Below are positions 21,446 to 33,600 of a stretch of DNA of 64,000 nt, in pieces. How positions within the stretch are numbered: the stretch's first letter is position 1; each line of letters starts with the position of its first letter. The stretch comes from Limnomonas spitsbergensis (lineage: Eukaryota > Chlorophyta > Chlorophyceae > Chlamydomonadales). The notes under the pieces were generated by a model that saw only the letters and a program-made list of their open reading frames with translations, was not told where the DNA came from and did no database searches. The position numbers were made by a program, and so were the translations under genes. Location: NCBI GenBank assembly GCA_037349105.1, contig JAYJMM010000124.1:7176001-7240000 (forward strand), given 5' to 3'.

Positions 21446-22595
21446 TCAGTTTTTAATGATGGCGAAAATGATGGCCCAGCATTGGCCCAGTTTTTTTCTG
21501 CGAATATCGGGCGTGCTTTTGTTGTCTGGAGAAATCCATTTTGGCATTGAGTACGCCAGGGCTCAAGGTATCTCGACTTATTACTTGCAATTATTTTAAC
21601 ATATGCATGATAAGCAAGACATATTGCCTAGTCAGCCTTCCCTGCGTCCTTTCCCATCCGCATAGATTCTCCTCGAGTCAAATTTCGTTTCTGTCTTGTA
21701 ATGAGGCTGCATTTGTCATGAACTCATGATATATCCAGACTGATGGTGTCAGCGCTGATCACCGGTACTAACAAGTGTTTTTAGTATGTCGTAAGGAACA
21801 GAATGTCCCCATGTGAGTGTTCTCACAGATTTGTGCATGAAGAAAGCTTGAGAAGCGGCTGGGTTCGGCCTGCCAGCCATTTCAGGGACTCCCTTAGAGC
21901 TCAAGCAAGTTTATGAACACTCTGTCAGTGTGTCACCCTGTAGACGTGAAGATAGTGTAACAAGGACATATCGGATTGTCGGTATAACTCTACCTGTGGC
22001 AACTCGTGCCCTACAGTAGTGGGTGCCAGCAGGCGCCGGGAGCTAAAAGCAGTTTTGTGGCTTAGCTGTTTGATTTTAGTCAGCTGATACGTAATTTCAT
22101 CATAGCTGTTTCTTCTTAATCAACGGCAAATAGTACGGGCAAACATGAGGTGCGACGCCATTGACAAGGGTTGTTGTTTAAGGTTTATAACGGTGTATAC
22201 CCGCTGCGCCCTGCTGAAAGCTCGGCTGCATGGGGCTGGTAGGGAATGACTAGGCTCAATTCCATGTACAGCCAGGACCATGGTGCAGCCATGCCACCCT
22301 CCTGCGTGAGGGGGCGTGAACATGGGACACGGCGTTCTTGAGGGGGGAGAGAGAGGCTCGTTTGGCGGGTTCGATCCCTCAAAACCTTAGTTTATGAGGT
22401 TAAGCTGCTTGTTCCCCAGCTAGTGCTGAAAACTTGACTCTCTTTCAGTTCGACAGCTCATAGATTGCTCATACCGGCAAATGGCAATCTTGTCTTGGAT
22501 CAATTGGGTAGACAAGATGCAGTGTGCTCCTGAACAAGATCACATATTTAAAACTGCTCCGACCTTGATTACAAATAAAAAACTTAAAAGCGAGT
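21446..22595. other. Convergent intergenic region holding a family 1 repeat
   Basis: Between two convergent gene ends. Apart from the family 1 repeat at 22203-22384 I recognise nothing. It presumably includes both 3' untranslated regions. Confidence 0.5.
22203..22384 (+). repeat. Dispersed repeat family 1 (SINE-like), copy B
   Basis: Reverse-complement match to 7521-7690 and, more weakly, to 35470-35590. The block TAGGGAATGACTAGGCTCAA and the block CCATGGTGCAGCCATGCCAC are characteristic. The right end carries GGCGGGTTCGATCCC, a good fit to the tRNA B box. No tRNA cloverleaf could be drawn, because the T-stem pairing is imperfect and there is no A box at the usual distance. Confidence 0.7.
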
Positions 22596-23858
22596 TCAGA
22601 ACTCAGTCAGGGTGACTGGGACACGTCCAGCGATCAGATCCATGTCACGCTGGCCGCTGGGTGTCAGGCGGCGGCCTCCGTTGGGGTGCTTCTCAAGCAG
22701 ACCCACAGATTCGAGGTTCTTCAGGATGTGCCTGATGAGGCCACCTGCAGCAGGGTACATCGGCATGTTTGTACACAGCTGAGATATTGATGACTCAATG
22801 ATGGAGTCATAGAAAAGTCAAACAATCAGGCAGGGATTTATATCCCCTGTGCATTCGCGCTGGGACCATAACATCAGGTCACTAGAAGTCATCCAGTAGA
22901 TTGTAGGCAACTGCTGCATGGTGATAGTGATATGTAATTCCCGGACATGCCAGCAGGCAACCACTTGTGGGCGCCCAAATGATACCACAGAATCTATCAA
23001 TCAGGTAACCACCTTGGAGGAGAGCATCATAACATGCTTGCAGTAACCCTTTCGATCCCTTGGATCGCTTTTAGTGCTCGAAATTCTCCATGCCCAGGAT
23101 CGCTTTCGTGCTCAACATCCTCCTTGCCCAAGGTGCATGCACTCATGCTCACCAGCTGCCTTAGCATGGATCTCAGGGGCAGCACCGCGGCGCCTCTGGC
23201 GTCCTCCAAACGCGGTCTCAAAGTGACCAACGCCAAGGCCTGGGCGGTTGTACAGCCGGCGGCAGAGGGCAGCTGCGCCATGGGCAGAGTGGAGGAAGCC
23301 TGTTAGTGAACCGGCTCGCAACATGGGCCACCAGGCACACTCCGACTATTGCTTCATTTTTGAGCCATTGCAGAGACGCCCCACGTGTGATACACTGTAG
23401 CTCATAGACCTGCCACATGGTATCTACGGTCGACGGCACAGCATGATCGACCCCCTGCCTACCAGCTCGCACGAAGTACCAGTCCTCGTTGTAGGGAGCC
23501 AACTGCTTGTAGACCCCTGTCTTTACGATGTCCACCCAAGTGGGGAGATGGATCTGCGAGAGAGCAAAGAAAACACATTGGCCTCCCGTCCTCAGGCGAT
23601 GGTACCCGTCTGATGCTTCTACAAAGTCTGAAAAGCCGCACATGCATTAAATGCCCCTCCGTTCAGCCTCCGAGGTCCCTGCTCACCTTGTCATTGCTCT
23701 TCAAGTGCGCAGCATACGCGTTGATAAACTGCGCATGATAGAGAAATGAAGGAGTGAGGGCCCATCCTCTGCCAAAGACTGCCGTGCTTCAAGCTGGCCG
23801 CCAAACTCACGTCCTCTGGCGGGCAGTCCTTGACACTAACAGGCTTAAAAGTAGCCAT
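22596..23858 (-). CDS. RPS19: 40S ribosomal protein eS19 (RPS19)
   Basis: Small-subunit head protein needed for 18S rRNA maturation. On the minus strand the ATG at 23858 opens [16 protein letters not shown]. Then come [34 protein letters not shown] and [12 protein letters not shown]. The conserved [20 protein letters not shown] core and [17 protein letters not shown] helix follow. The C-terminus [20 protein letters not shown] leads to [20 protein letters not shown] and a TGA at 22596-22598. All family blocks are present with near-usual length (about 145 residues) over several exons. It shares a roughly 256-base divergent promoter region with the DRC2 gene. Confidence 0.95.
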
Positions 23859-24114
23859 CGTGCAGGCCCGTCGAGCGAAAAGAAAGATCAGCCTCGGGGC
23901 TCTGCTTTCATTGCAAACCCTCACCCTAAATGTACAAATACCTCACCTACCCCAATATTCCAGTCTTTTAGCCAAGCCCTCCTGCTTCATAAATAGTCGT
24001 TTATTAGACATCAGTTGGCGAAGGCCCTTATCCAAGATGAGATGACGTTTCACCCGGGCCAGCTAATTTCACGGAAGTAGCATTTCAGAGGCATATCGCT
24101 AGCTTATTATTGAA
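23859..24114. promoter_or_regulatory. Divergent promoter region between RPS19 and DRC2
   Basis: Only 256 bases separate the two start codons, which face away from each other, so both promoters and 5' untranslated regions must lie here or overlap. I see no convincing TATA box or named element. Confidence 0.55.
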
Positions 24115-27057
24115 ATGGTGAAGGTGAAGAAAAGCGTGAAGGGAGGGACCAAGGTGGGTCACCTCTACAGTGAGCCTTAGATACTTTTGCCAGCTCACCT
24201 TTACCCCGACTTTTACTGGTATGTGCCGAGGTAATGATAATGTTATGCTTCAATTCTGCAGCTGAAGGTCCCCCTGAATGAAACGGATGACGAACGCATG
24301 ATCCGCATGCAAATGGAAACTTTGGCTGCGGACGAAAAGGATCGCCAAGGACAGGTAAGTGCAACGCGAAGGAAACAGCCACGTATATTTGTAAACAGTG
24401 TCTCAACTGGCATTTGAGATGGCAGTTGCATCATGTTGTTCATGTGCATGGCTGGCAACTTACCATGCATGATGTCCGTGACAGGAGGGAGCAAGGTTGG
24501 GACTTCGGGAGCGGCAGCTTCGTGAGCAGAAGTAAGCACACCTCAATGCCATTAAGATCCACAACCAGTGGCGCAAGATAATGCGCATGGCCAAGGTGGA
24601 GGAGCTGCGCCGCGAGATTGAGATCCTTTCTCAAAACCACGAGAGGGAGGTGGACAGGAAGGATGCAATAGTGCAGATGCTGGACAGGGACCTGGAGGAG
24701 GCAGAGGAGCAGTATGGACTGGCAGTAAGGGGCCACATGATGGTGCTGGACAGCTTGTTGGACCTACAATACCAGCGAATGAAGGCCCTGGAGGCGCAGT
24801 TCAACGCTGACCTCAAGGCTCTGGAGGACGAATTTGAGGCGTGAGTGCAGGAGCCATGATAACAATAACAATGGAGGCCTTGGGATACATGTGGTTCGCC
24901 GAAAGACTGCGGTTGATGGCCTCCTCACCCATATTTCCGTTGGGGCCATGGAGCTATCGTAGACATCTGGTTTTGCCATGATATGAAAAAGAATGACCAC
25001 CACCTCCTGCAAACGCTCGCTAGGTATAGGCTATGGAGGTGCTGCCAAGTTGCCGGGTAGCTTCTTTCCCAGGTAGAAAATGCTGCACTCTACTTTCTGT
25101 GTCCTCTTACCGCCTGAATGCACTGCTGCTACAGAGAGCGCACCGAGATCATCAACGCGCACATGCGGCAGAAGAAGGACATGAACGACATGATCGCTGC
25201 TATGGAGGGGGAATTCAACAATGCTGATAATGAGCTCCGACAGGAGTTTGAGGCTCAGCGCGAAGAGATCAAGAACAGGAACAGTGAGGAGTACAACGTG
25301 CTTAAGATCCAGCTGGAGGGGATCATTGAGGTAGGCTTGCAGGGTGTGGGAGAATCTGAACCACCAACATCTTTCAATATTATGATTGAATTGATCGCAG
25401 AGCCCTTTACCCGTGAATGCCCTTGGGTTTTGTACTGCATTGCTGGTATGCACAATCCTGTGCACAATAGCACGTTGCATCATTGGACTGTGCTTCTGAA
25501 CACAGGAGCTTGAGCGACATTTTGAGCAAGCGCACAAGGCCTACCTGGAGAGCACCGAGCATCGCACACAGGCCTTTAAGCAGCTGACGAAGAATGACGC
25601 TTCCGCAGCCCGCGTGATTGAGAAGCGCATGAAGAAGCTCATCAAGCTACAGGTGGGGCCTAGGGAGGCACGTGCCAGAGGCGGATACAAAACTACCATT
25701 TGAGGCTTGAGGTTTGTACCTCAGTGGAGTTCAAACTGAATATTCTGCCTTTGGGGAACCCTCTGTACGTATGAGATTTTTGGGACCTGTAGCTGCAGAC
25801 AATTTTTTCTACTTAAAGATACATTTAGCAAAGACTAAATCCAGAACCAGGTGAATCATGTTTGAATTGACTTTGGATGCAGAGGAACAGTATGCATTCC
25901 CCCACATGCATTTGTAGTGAAACCCAGTGTGCTGAGTGACAAGATGGGCCAGTATGGCGATGAACTGAGCCTTCTTTAAGACTTTGAACCATCAATTATC
26001 CAGCTCAGGCATAAGCTAGCACTGCCCTGTATTTATTTTTGCATTGCATATTTGCATCCCTCTCCTGCTTTGGCTCGTAGTCGTTGCTGCATATTCTGGG
26101 CACCAAGATGACAACACGGCTTCCAAATGCCATTTTACAGGAAGCACTCCAGCACTGGAGGACAAAATCTCGACCAACAGCAGAGAGTGGGAGGAACGCA
26201 ACCGAGCATTGCGAAATGAGAAGGAGATTATGACTCGACACTATTCAGGGCTCAAGGTGGGCCATTTTCCACACTCAACCAAGAGCCCGGAGCCGGTGAT
26301 GATGTGCCCGAGTTCCCCGAGGAGCTGATGGATCCGGAGCGGGCGGTGGCTGCATCGATGGCAAAGGCAGCTGCTGAGGAGGCAGAGGCGGAATCTCGTG
26401 CATCGGACTCTGGCCATCCAAAGTTCAGCAGCCATGGTGTCGACGACAAGGGGAAGGAAGTGGAAGAATGGGATTACCTCAATAGGTACGCAACAAAGCA
26501 TATCGTCACGAAGGTTCCTGCAGGCCTGTTGTCCCTCCTGTGCCACGCTTCTTGATGCTTCTGGCTGAATGTCTTAACTAGCGCAAGCTTTTATGTAGTA
26601 CATGGCAAGGCAGGTTTTGGTGTCTTTCACATTGTTGAGTATGGATAAATAACCCTCTTTGCCATACATATGAAGATGTTGGTTTGGTAGGATATGCCTG
26701 TCTGAGAAAGCCAGACAGCCTTACTCGTCACTTACATGACTGTCCGGTTCCCCTCCTCATACATGCAGGTTCTTCAAACGCTTCAACAAGGCAATGCTGG
26801 ACAAGACGGCAATAGATAAGGAGAAGGCTCGACTGGAAAAGGAAAACGCGGACTTGAGGTCTATCCTGAAGCAGTACTTGGACGGCATCTCGGTCAACGA
26901 CGAGGTGATGAACAACCCGATCAACCCGCTCATGGTCATCAATAATAGGCTGCAGGTCACGCTGGCGGAGCGCAACAAGGCATTGGCGCAGGTCATGACG
27001 CAGCGGGCGGCGGCAGCGGTGCCCCAGCAGCTGGTCATGGCAGTGGCGGGTATTTGA
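24115..27057 (+). CDS. DRC2: Dynein regulatory complex subunit 2 (CCDC65/FAP250-type)
   Basis: Coiled-coil subunit of the nexin-dynein regulatory complex, which links outer doublets in the flagellar axoneme. The N-terminal exon is [13 protein letters not shown] (24115-24153), followed by [20 protein letters not shown]. Long charged helices follow: [60 protein letters not shown] and [20 protein letters not shown]. The diagnostic end is [20 protein letters not shown], then [20 protein letters not shown], the DRC2 family C-terminal signature. Splicing in the 26040-26330 region is uncertain. The gene implies that the organism makes, or recently made, motile flagella. Stop TGA at 27055-27057. Confidence 0.88.
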
Positions 27058-27607
27058 GGCAGGGCGGGGCCATCAGCGTCTTAGCTACAGTCATACTATA
27101 TTATGCAATCTCTGCTGGAAATATTGTGTTAATATTAATGTTCAGGGTTCCCCATAGACAGGCTTTGGGATTCCCTCCCTCCTAGCGGAAATGAGCCTAT
27201 TGATTAATAAATTACAGTAAAATCTCGCCCTCCCTCCTAGCGGACAGGAGCCTATTAATTAACAAAATCACAGTGAAATCATGCTGGTATTGACCACGTG
27301 TCAATGCGACTGGTGTAATCATATAAAGACCAAGGCTCTTTTCGTTTCTTTAATGAAGACAGTTTGTAAATCATTGACCATGGGGAAGGTTCCGGGGTAC
27401 CGGTAGTCCGGTACTGAGTTGCTTTATTCCTGATGCAAGCTGAAATAATGATCGGGCTCTGCTTTACCGTGACACCCTAAGCTTATGAAAGCACATGAGT
27501 AGTATGAAAAAAGCGACCGGTTCATACCGGGACATTCCACACTTTTCAGAGAAAATAATTCCTCAGTAAATAAGGCTCATGAGGATTATCGTGACCGCTA
27601 GTTAACA
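27058..27607. other. Intergenic, with a two-copy tandem duplication
   Basis: Between DRC2 and the prolyl hydroxylase. Apart from the duplication at 27174-27285, nothing is recognised. The sequence is AT-richer than the coding parts. Confidence 0.5.
27174..27285 (+). repeat. About 55-bp direct tandem duplication
   Basis: Two adjacent diverged copies start CCCTCCCTCCTAGCGGA, continue GAGCCTATT-ATTAA and end ACAGT(A/G)AAATC. They lie in the 3' flank of the DRC2 gene and do not code. Confidence 0.85.
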
Positions 27608-29698
27608 ATGAAGGTTGCATTCGTTCTCTCGATGGTTTTCATGGTTGCTTGGTCGGCTGAGCTCCGAGACGAGGAGCGACTGATCGGCTGGCGCGGGGAC
27701 TCTTATAATCCGCGTCAGAAAGATCTCAAGACCTGGGTTCAAGTCATTGCATGGCACCCTAGGGCCACCATCATTCATAATTTAATCAGTGAGGAGGAGG
27801 CCCAGCACATTGCGGAGCAAGCATGGCCTCGGATGCAGCGGTCAACTGTGGTGGGGCCTAATGGCTCCAGTGTTCTGGATAATTATAGGACCAGCTATGG
27901 CACCTTCTTGAACAGGCCAGTACCCTGGGTAACTGCATGGTGTACCGATGCAGGGAGCATAGCCAGAACTGGGGGCAAGGCATGACATTCAAGGGCTGCC
28001 CCTGGCATGCCTGTAGTACCTAGAGCACATGCACCGCATTACCACGCCTGCATGCCGGCATGCTTGCCTCAATGTAGGTCCTGAATCCCCTGATGCTTCA
28101 TCACAGGTATGAGACCCCGGTGTTGGCACGTATTCAGGATCGTGTCGCCCTCCTCACCAAGGCTCCAGTCCAGCACCAGGAGGACATGCAGGTGTGTCTC
28201 ATGTGGCTGGATGCTAACTCCCTATCGCTGAATCAGCATGAGTTAGCATAGCTGAATAATCTCTTCTTTGTCTCAGGTTCTGCGGTATGGAATAGGCCAG
28301 GTAAGCACTTACATTTATGGGGGTGCTTGTTGCTGGAGCTAGGGAAAAATAAGTCTTGGAGCTAGGGAAAGACAAGTCTTGCAAACTGGGCCTGAATTGG
28401 GGTGATGGCACATGCCCCTGGGCCTGTCAGGCTGGTCCTAACAAACATCCTCATAGCACTCATAAGACTACACGGAGCCCCCTTTGGTGCCTGAAGGGAT
28501 CCCTAACATGCATGTGAAAGTGATGCCTTTCTATGCTGCAAACCCACGCCTTATTTTGTCGTGGCCGACAGTACTATCACAAGCACACCGACAGCCTTGC
28601 CAATGACCAAGCTGGCCCTCGCATGGCAACCATCCTCATCTACCTAGCGGATGCGGAGGAGGGCGGGGAGGTGAGGCGGACTGTGTCATAGATGCAAGCA
28701 TGCCTGAAAGAGGCCGAGCTTTGCCAAGAAATGTCTCTGACGAGTTTCTTCATCCTGCAGACGTCTTTCCCAGATGGCTCTGAATGGTCAGACCCCAAGC
28801 TAGAACAAGTGTACGGTCCACAGCTGTCGGAATGTGCCAAGGTGAGGGCCTTCTTGTTATTCATGAAGTTGCCAGGTTTTCGTGCTGACGCTGCCCTGTT
28901 TTGATTGGCAGCTTTCAACATAACATGCTAAGAGACTGGTTTCCCCCGACATAACCCCCCAAATGTGCAATTCCTGCCTTCTACTGGCTTTTACTTGAAC
29001 AAACCCTCCCCCTGGTGCATCTTCTGGTGCATCTTCTGGTCCAGGGCAAAGTTGCATTTCGTCCCCGAAGAGGAGATGCGTTGCTGTTCTACAGCATCGA
29101 TCCAAACGGGAAGACCGAAGACATGCACTCCATGCATGAGGGCTGCCCCGTCATTAAAGGTGCCAAGTGGACCACCACAATCTGGGTGCACACCCGGCCC
29201 TTCAGGCCAGAGCAGTGGAATGGACACACATTCACCCTGGTGAGCAAGCGCTGTTCAAAACAATTAGGCACCGGTACTGAAGTATGAGTGGAGGGGTCGC
29301 ACATATTACTCGAGTCTTATCCTACCTCATCCTATGTCACCCTGACAACATGGCAAAAACACATCAGCTTGTGAGTGTTTAGCTACTGTTTTGCGCATGC
29401 AAGGCTTGCAATATTGTATCAGGTTATGCCTCCCCCTCCTGAGCAGGGCAAACCAGATGATGAGGACCCTGGCGTTTGCCTTGATGGGAACAAAGAGTGC
29501 AAGGTTTGGGCTGCTGCTGGCGAGTGCAAGAAGAATGAGCAGTACATGTCCAGGGTGTGCGCCCAGACTTGCAAAGTATGCGAGCCATGCACCGTGAAGG
29601 ATAAGGAGACGCGCGAACCATGTTTTTGGCGTAATCGGGAAGCTCAAAATTACCTAGTGTTCGAGCCCAAGGAGCTGACGTTTAATGTAAAGAACTAG
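27608..29698 (+). CDS. Secretory-pathway prolyl 4-hydroxylase with C-terminal ShKT-like domain
   Basis: Fe(II)/2-oxoglutarate dioxygenase that hydroxylates proline in secreted proteins (cell-wall HRGPs in algae and plants). [17 protein letters not shown] is a signal peptide or anchor. The catalytic domain runs from [20 protein letters not shown] through [24 protein letters not shown] and QVLRYGIGQ. The HxD iron ligands are in YYHKHTDS. The distal His is in MHEGCPV and the 2-oxoglutarate-binding Lys in KWTTTIWVH. The last exon (to 29698, TAG) is Cys-rich: [20 protein letters not shown] followed by [15 protein letters not shown], a six-Cys ShKT-type module as found in plant and algal P4Hs. About 30 residues follow it. 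Probably a Golgi/ER lumenal enzyme. Confidence 0.92.
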
Positions 29699-30624
29699 GA
29701 TGTACATGTGGGACATGAGCAGGCCCACGTGAGGGCCTAGGATCAGTGCAAACTGGGGAAGGTGGAATCATTGCGGAATCGTTGCATTTTTTTTGATGAT
29801 GGAGTGATAGTCAATACAAGTAAATTTTAGGGTACACAAGTTTGAAGAAAGCGGTGCTGGTACCGGTAATTCCGGAATATTCATACTACCAGTAATGGGG
29901 ACCCTGACCATCATTGCAGTGGGCTAGTCACCCCTTAGACAAGGGGTGGGGTCCAGGGCAGGATCATTCCGATACATGCAATTCAGGTGTCTTACATAGA
30001 TCCTGGGTGCTCTGAACCTGGCAAGAAAATATCTCCTTCTCTATCATACCCGCGTCACAGCTCTTTGACCACGATAAACCTCACCTAGGACGCTTTGAAT
30101 CGTGTATTGGTACCTCTCCCTGAGTCTCCCCCGTCTCAACATGGTTTTCCTCTTCATTCATCTCCTGCTTTACAGGTGGGTAGTTAACAGCAGGCATAAT
30201 TTGATGTCTTGGTATTCCCATGCCTACCGTATGCTTTAGTGAGTACATAACTCGGACTCACTCCCCACCCAGGATGCAGTATTGCAGTGCCCAGCCAGGG
30301 TGCTCACTCCTCCCCCTCCCCCCATACCTCCCGGTCTAACTGAGCCCGGGAGGGTTTATCGCCCGTATCATAAGTGCAGGTCGAAGTCCAGCTACCCATC
30401 ACCGATTTTATCCAAGGTTTCAAACCCTAACAATATAAATCGCTGCCTAGCTTGCATTGGCTGCGTCAGCCCTCACCTGGCGTTTGCGTTGGCCCCCCTT
30501 CCTTACTTATTACCGCCCACCTTTGGTCGATCGTCACCTTCAGCGCTCCATGTCCAGCTTCAATTCATACATGAATGACGCCGCTTTGACATGCTAGACA
30601 TTGCCCACCCGTCTTGACGAACTG
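29699..30624. other. Intergenic; possible upstream exon of the DUF3754 gene
   Basis: Nothing is confidently coding. The frame of the next gene stays open upstream of its ATG to about 30592 (TLPTRLDELMSTG), just after a TGCTAG acceptor-like site, so a further 5' exon with a targeting peptide may lie here. An open frame at 30282-30578 is proline-rich and unassigned. Confidence 0.4.
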
Positions 30625-33600
30625 ATGTCGACCGGAATTGTCAGACCAGCGGAAAGGCACATTCCCGTAGAGTTCCAGGCAAGCTGATTATTAGGAAAAG
30701 TAGCTCAGGTGTGTGAGCGAGACCATAAACGATAACTCGTTGCACCCAGGACATTTATGGAATCGTTCGAGGCAGCTTATCGATCGGGCAGCGACAGGTC
30801 TTCGAAGAAATATGCAAACTGCTGGAAAGGTACTGTCACCTAGACAGCAGACAGCAGTAGCATACTCATGCAAGAAAATCTGCCTGGCATGGCTGCCTGC
30901 ATGGCTGCAACCATGTACCCTACCATTTATGCCGTTGATCTAGAACAGAGGGCAGTCCTGGCCTTGATGATACCTGTCCCCTGCCACTGCTGCTGTACCA
31001 GCCTCTTTGCACAGGACTTCATGGCCCTTCGACGGCGAATGAAGCACAACTTCATGCCATTCTCGATGGGTGCGAAAGGCCAGAAGCTGCAGGTGATTAA
31101 CTCACTATGCCCTGGTAGACCAATCATCAGTAGCCCTGCATCGGTGACTACTCGTTTGTTCTGAGATAGCAGGCATCTGAATGACGGCAGAGATGGCTTA
31201 TCTGACTTCCATCATCAAAACGGCTTGCACATTCCTGCATCCGGCAGAATCGTCTCGGCAAGCCGCTCCCCAACAAGCTGGACCTGGATCAGCGCGAAAT
31301 CAACCTTGTGGCGGATTTCATGCAGATCCTTGCGTCGGCTCGGTTCCGCCTCCTGTCTGGTGATGAGTGGGAGCTGGCTGAGAAGGAGGCCTTCACATTT
31401 CAAATGCCCATAGAGGTTAACTGGTGAGCTTCGTGGTTTGTTTCAATGCGCACTATACCACCTTTGAAAGGCAGCCGGATGACCAACACTGGGCAGATGG
31501 GGACCAAAGCTTGACTGGCCGTTTGGCAGGTGGCCCAAGCAACAGGGCTTGCTGCATCAAGCTCTGCCGCCGTAGGCCGAATTTTAGCTGAAGCACCCTA
31601 AAATAAGAGTGGTGAGGTGTCCGCCTGTGAGCCAGGAGGCGTGCATACAAGGCGCTGCGATGCCTGCCTGCGTACTTCTGGTGAAGCTATTTTGACTTCT
31701 GAAAACTCGGGATGAGCAGCAGAAAAGCAGGGGCATTGCTGTTGTTGGGCCTAAAAGGGGCCTCAGTGGACAGAGCACCTCATGCTCTTATCTGCTGTGT
31801 TTGACGCAGGTCCTTTTTTGATAAGAGGCTGCTCACTGAATTCTGGTCCAGCAGCACGGAGCGGCGGCGTGTGCGCATGCTCCTGCCGGATGTGATGGAC
31901 CACTGTCTGGTGTTTCACCGTGGGCTGGACGTGGCTACCTCCACCGGGCTGTTTCTGAACGAGAAGGTCGATCTGCTGCTTTCCTATGTTGCGGTGCAGC
32001 CGCTCTCCAAGGTACTCACTCAGCGCAATGTGCAAAACACCAGAGGAACACCCAGCAGACACAGTGCACCTTGCTGTCCTCTTTGCCTCAGAGTTCAATT
32101 GCTGCCCATCTTGTCTAAGACTGCAGCTGCTGCTCACCTAGCCACGGAATTTAACTGTTCTGCATCTCATCTTGGGCAGCAACTGCTTTGCACCGGGTGT
32201 ATCTTTGACGTCTGCTGCTAGCGCAAAAGTGTGCAGATTCCTTCAGACGTAAATATCATATCCATTTCCCCTGTTCAGTGCTGGAAGTGGCTAACGGGGG
32301 CCTATGCGAGATTGCTACGGAGGCAGCCCGCCGAGACTAAAGAATCTAAACCATGCTATGCCAGCACGGATTGCACCAATGTCCATCGACACGCCAAGAC
32401 TGTGCAGCGCATGTCCCTGAGGATGCAGAAGCCAACGGTCTGGTCGCTCTTGCTCAGCCTGCCGTACAAGCTGACCATACAGGAGCCTGAGCTGAAGGAG
32501 GTGCGGGAGCAACCCATCTCGTGGAATGTGAACACGTGTGGGGGAGGCTGATCGGACCGCAAAGCACGGAAAATGCTTGCTCTGTGCGCAATTAGTTATG
32601 CTGGCATGTCTGTGCTGAATCTTGGTCCTGTTTTGCACCCTCTACCCTGAGTGCTTCCCCTCAACATCACCATTAGGTGGTAGTAATGTACCGCACGCGG
32701 GAGCAGCGGAAGAACCAAGCCAAGGTCAAGGTGAGGGCTCGCGCCCAGGCTGACCGGATGCGGGACATCCTCAGCCGCCGTAACATCCACGTGCGGTGCT
32801 TCCATGACATTGCCATTGCTGACCTGGACCTGGTCTTCCCAGACAAGAAGGTGCGGCACGGGGCCTTGCTTGTGGGGTGGCATCTGGCAGATGGCACTCG
32901 GCATTCGGCAGGACAGAAGCAGAAGGATTATAAGAGTGAGGGAGATCTTCCTTGAGATTCTTTCCACAGAATGAGGTGTAAAAAGTGAGGCAGGCTGTTC
33001 TTCCCCATGTCAATTGCACCTGGAGACAGGAACGCCCCCCAGGGTGTAGGGCTGCCCCTCCATGTGGAAACATGATGGGCTTGACCTGTTCATTCGCTCC
33101 AGTCCCCTGCTTTGTCCCCGTGCCTGATCAGGTCTCCCTGAAGGCCTTGTCCCTGGTGACGCTGGTGGTGTCCACCATCACTGCCCTCATTGCGGCAGCG
33201 CTGATGATGTTCAACGTGGGTGGAGCGTTGGCAGGAAGCTGGGCTGTGTAGCCACTGTGTGCCCTGCTGCCTTATTTCCTGCATCTGGGGTCAATAATAT
33301 ACCATGCTCCTCTGCCTTGCCAGCCATTTGTTGTCCTTTCTGTTTGATTACTTATGTGGACCGTCTGGTTAGAGGACATACTGTATCGGTGATGTTTGGT
33401 TTGCCGTTTGCCTTCCTCTGCTTCAGGCACAAGGGCACATTGACCTAAGCGTCGTGTGGTCAGTTCTGAGCCTTGTCATGGCCCGAGGCTTCCAGGTGTA
33501 CAGCAGCATGCAGGCGGAGCGCAGTCAAACCATTCAAGACATGGTGAGTGCTTCTTACTCTGTAGCTCATGGAACCCTGTGGCTGATGAAACCCTGTGCT

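Noticed and set aside
22203..22384. tRNA gene
   Set aside because: A B-box-like sequence is present, but T-stem pairing is imperfect, no A box or cloverleaf is found, and the sequence is repeated elsewhere.
32981..33080. Plus-strand frame RQAVLPHVNCTWRQERPPGC as an exon of the DUF3754 gene
   Set aside because: It breaks the DUF3754 pattern and lies between the FPDKK block and the first membrane segment, where an intron fits.
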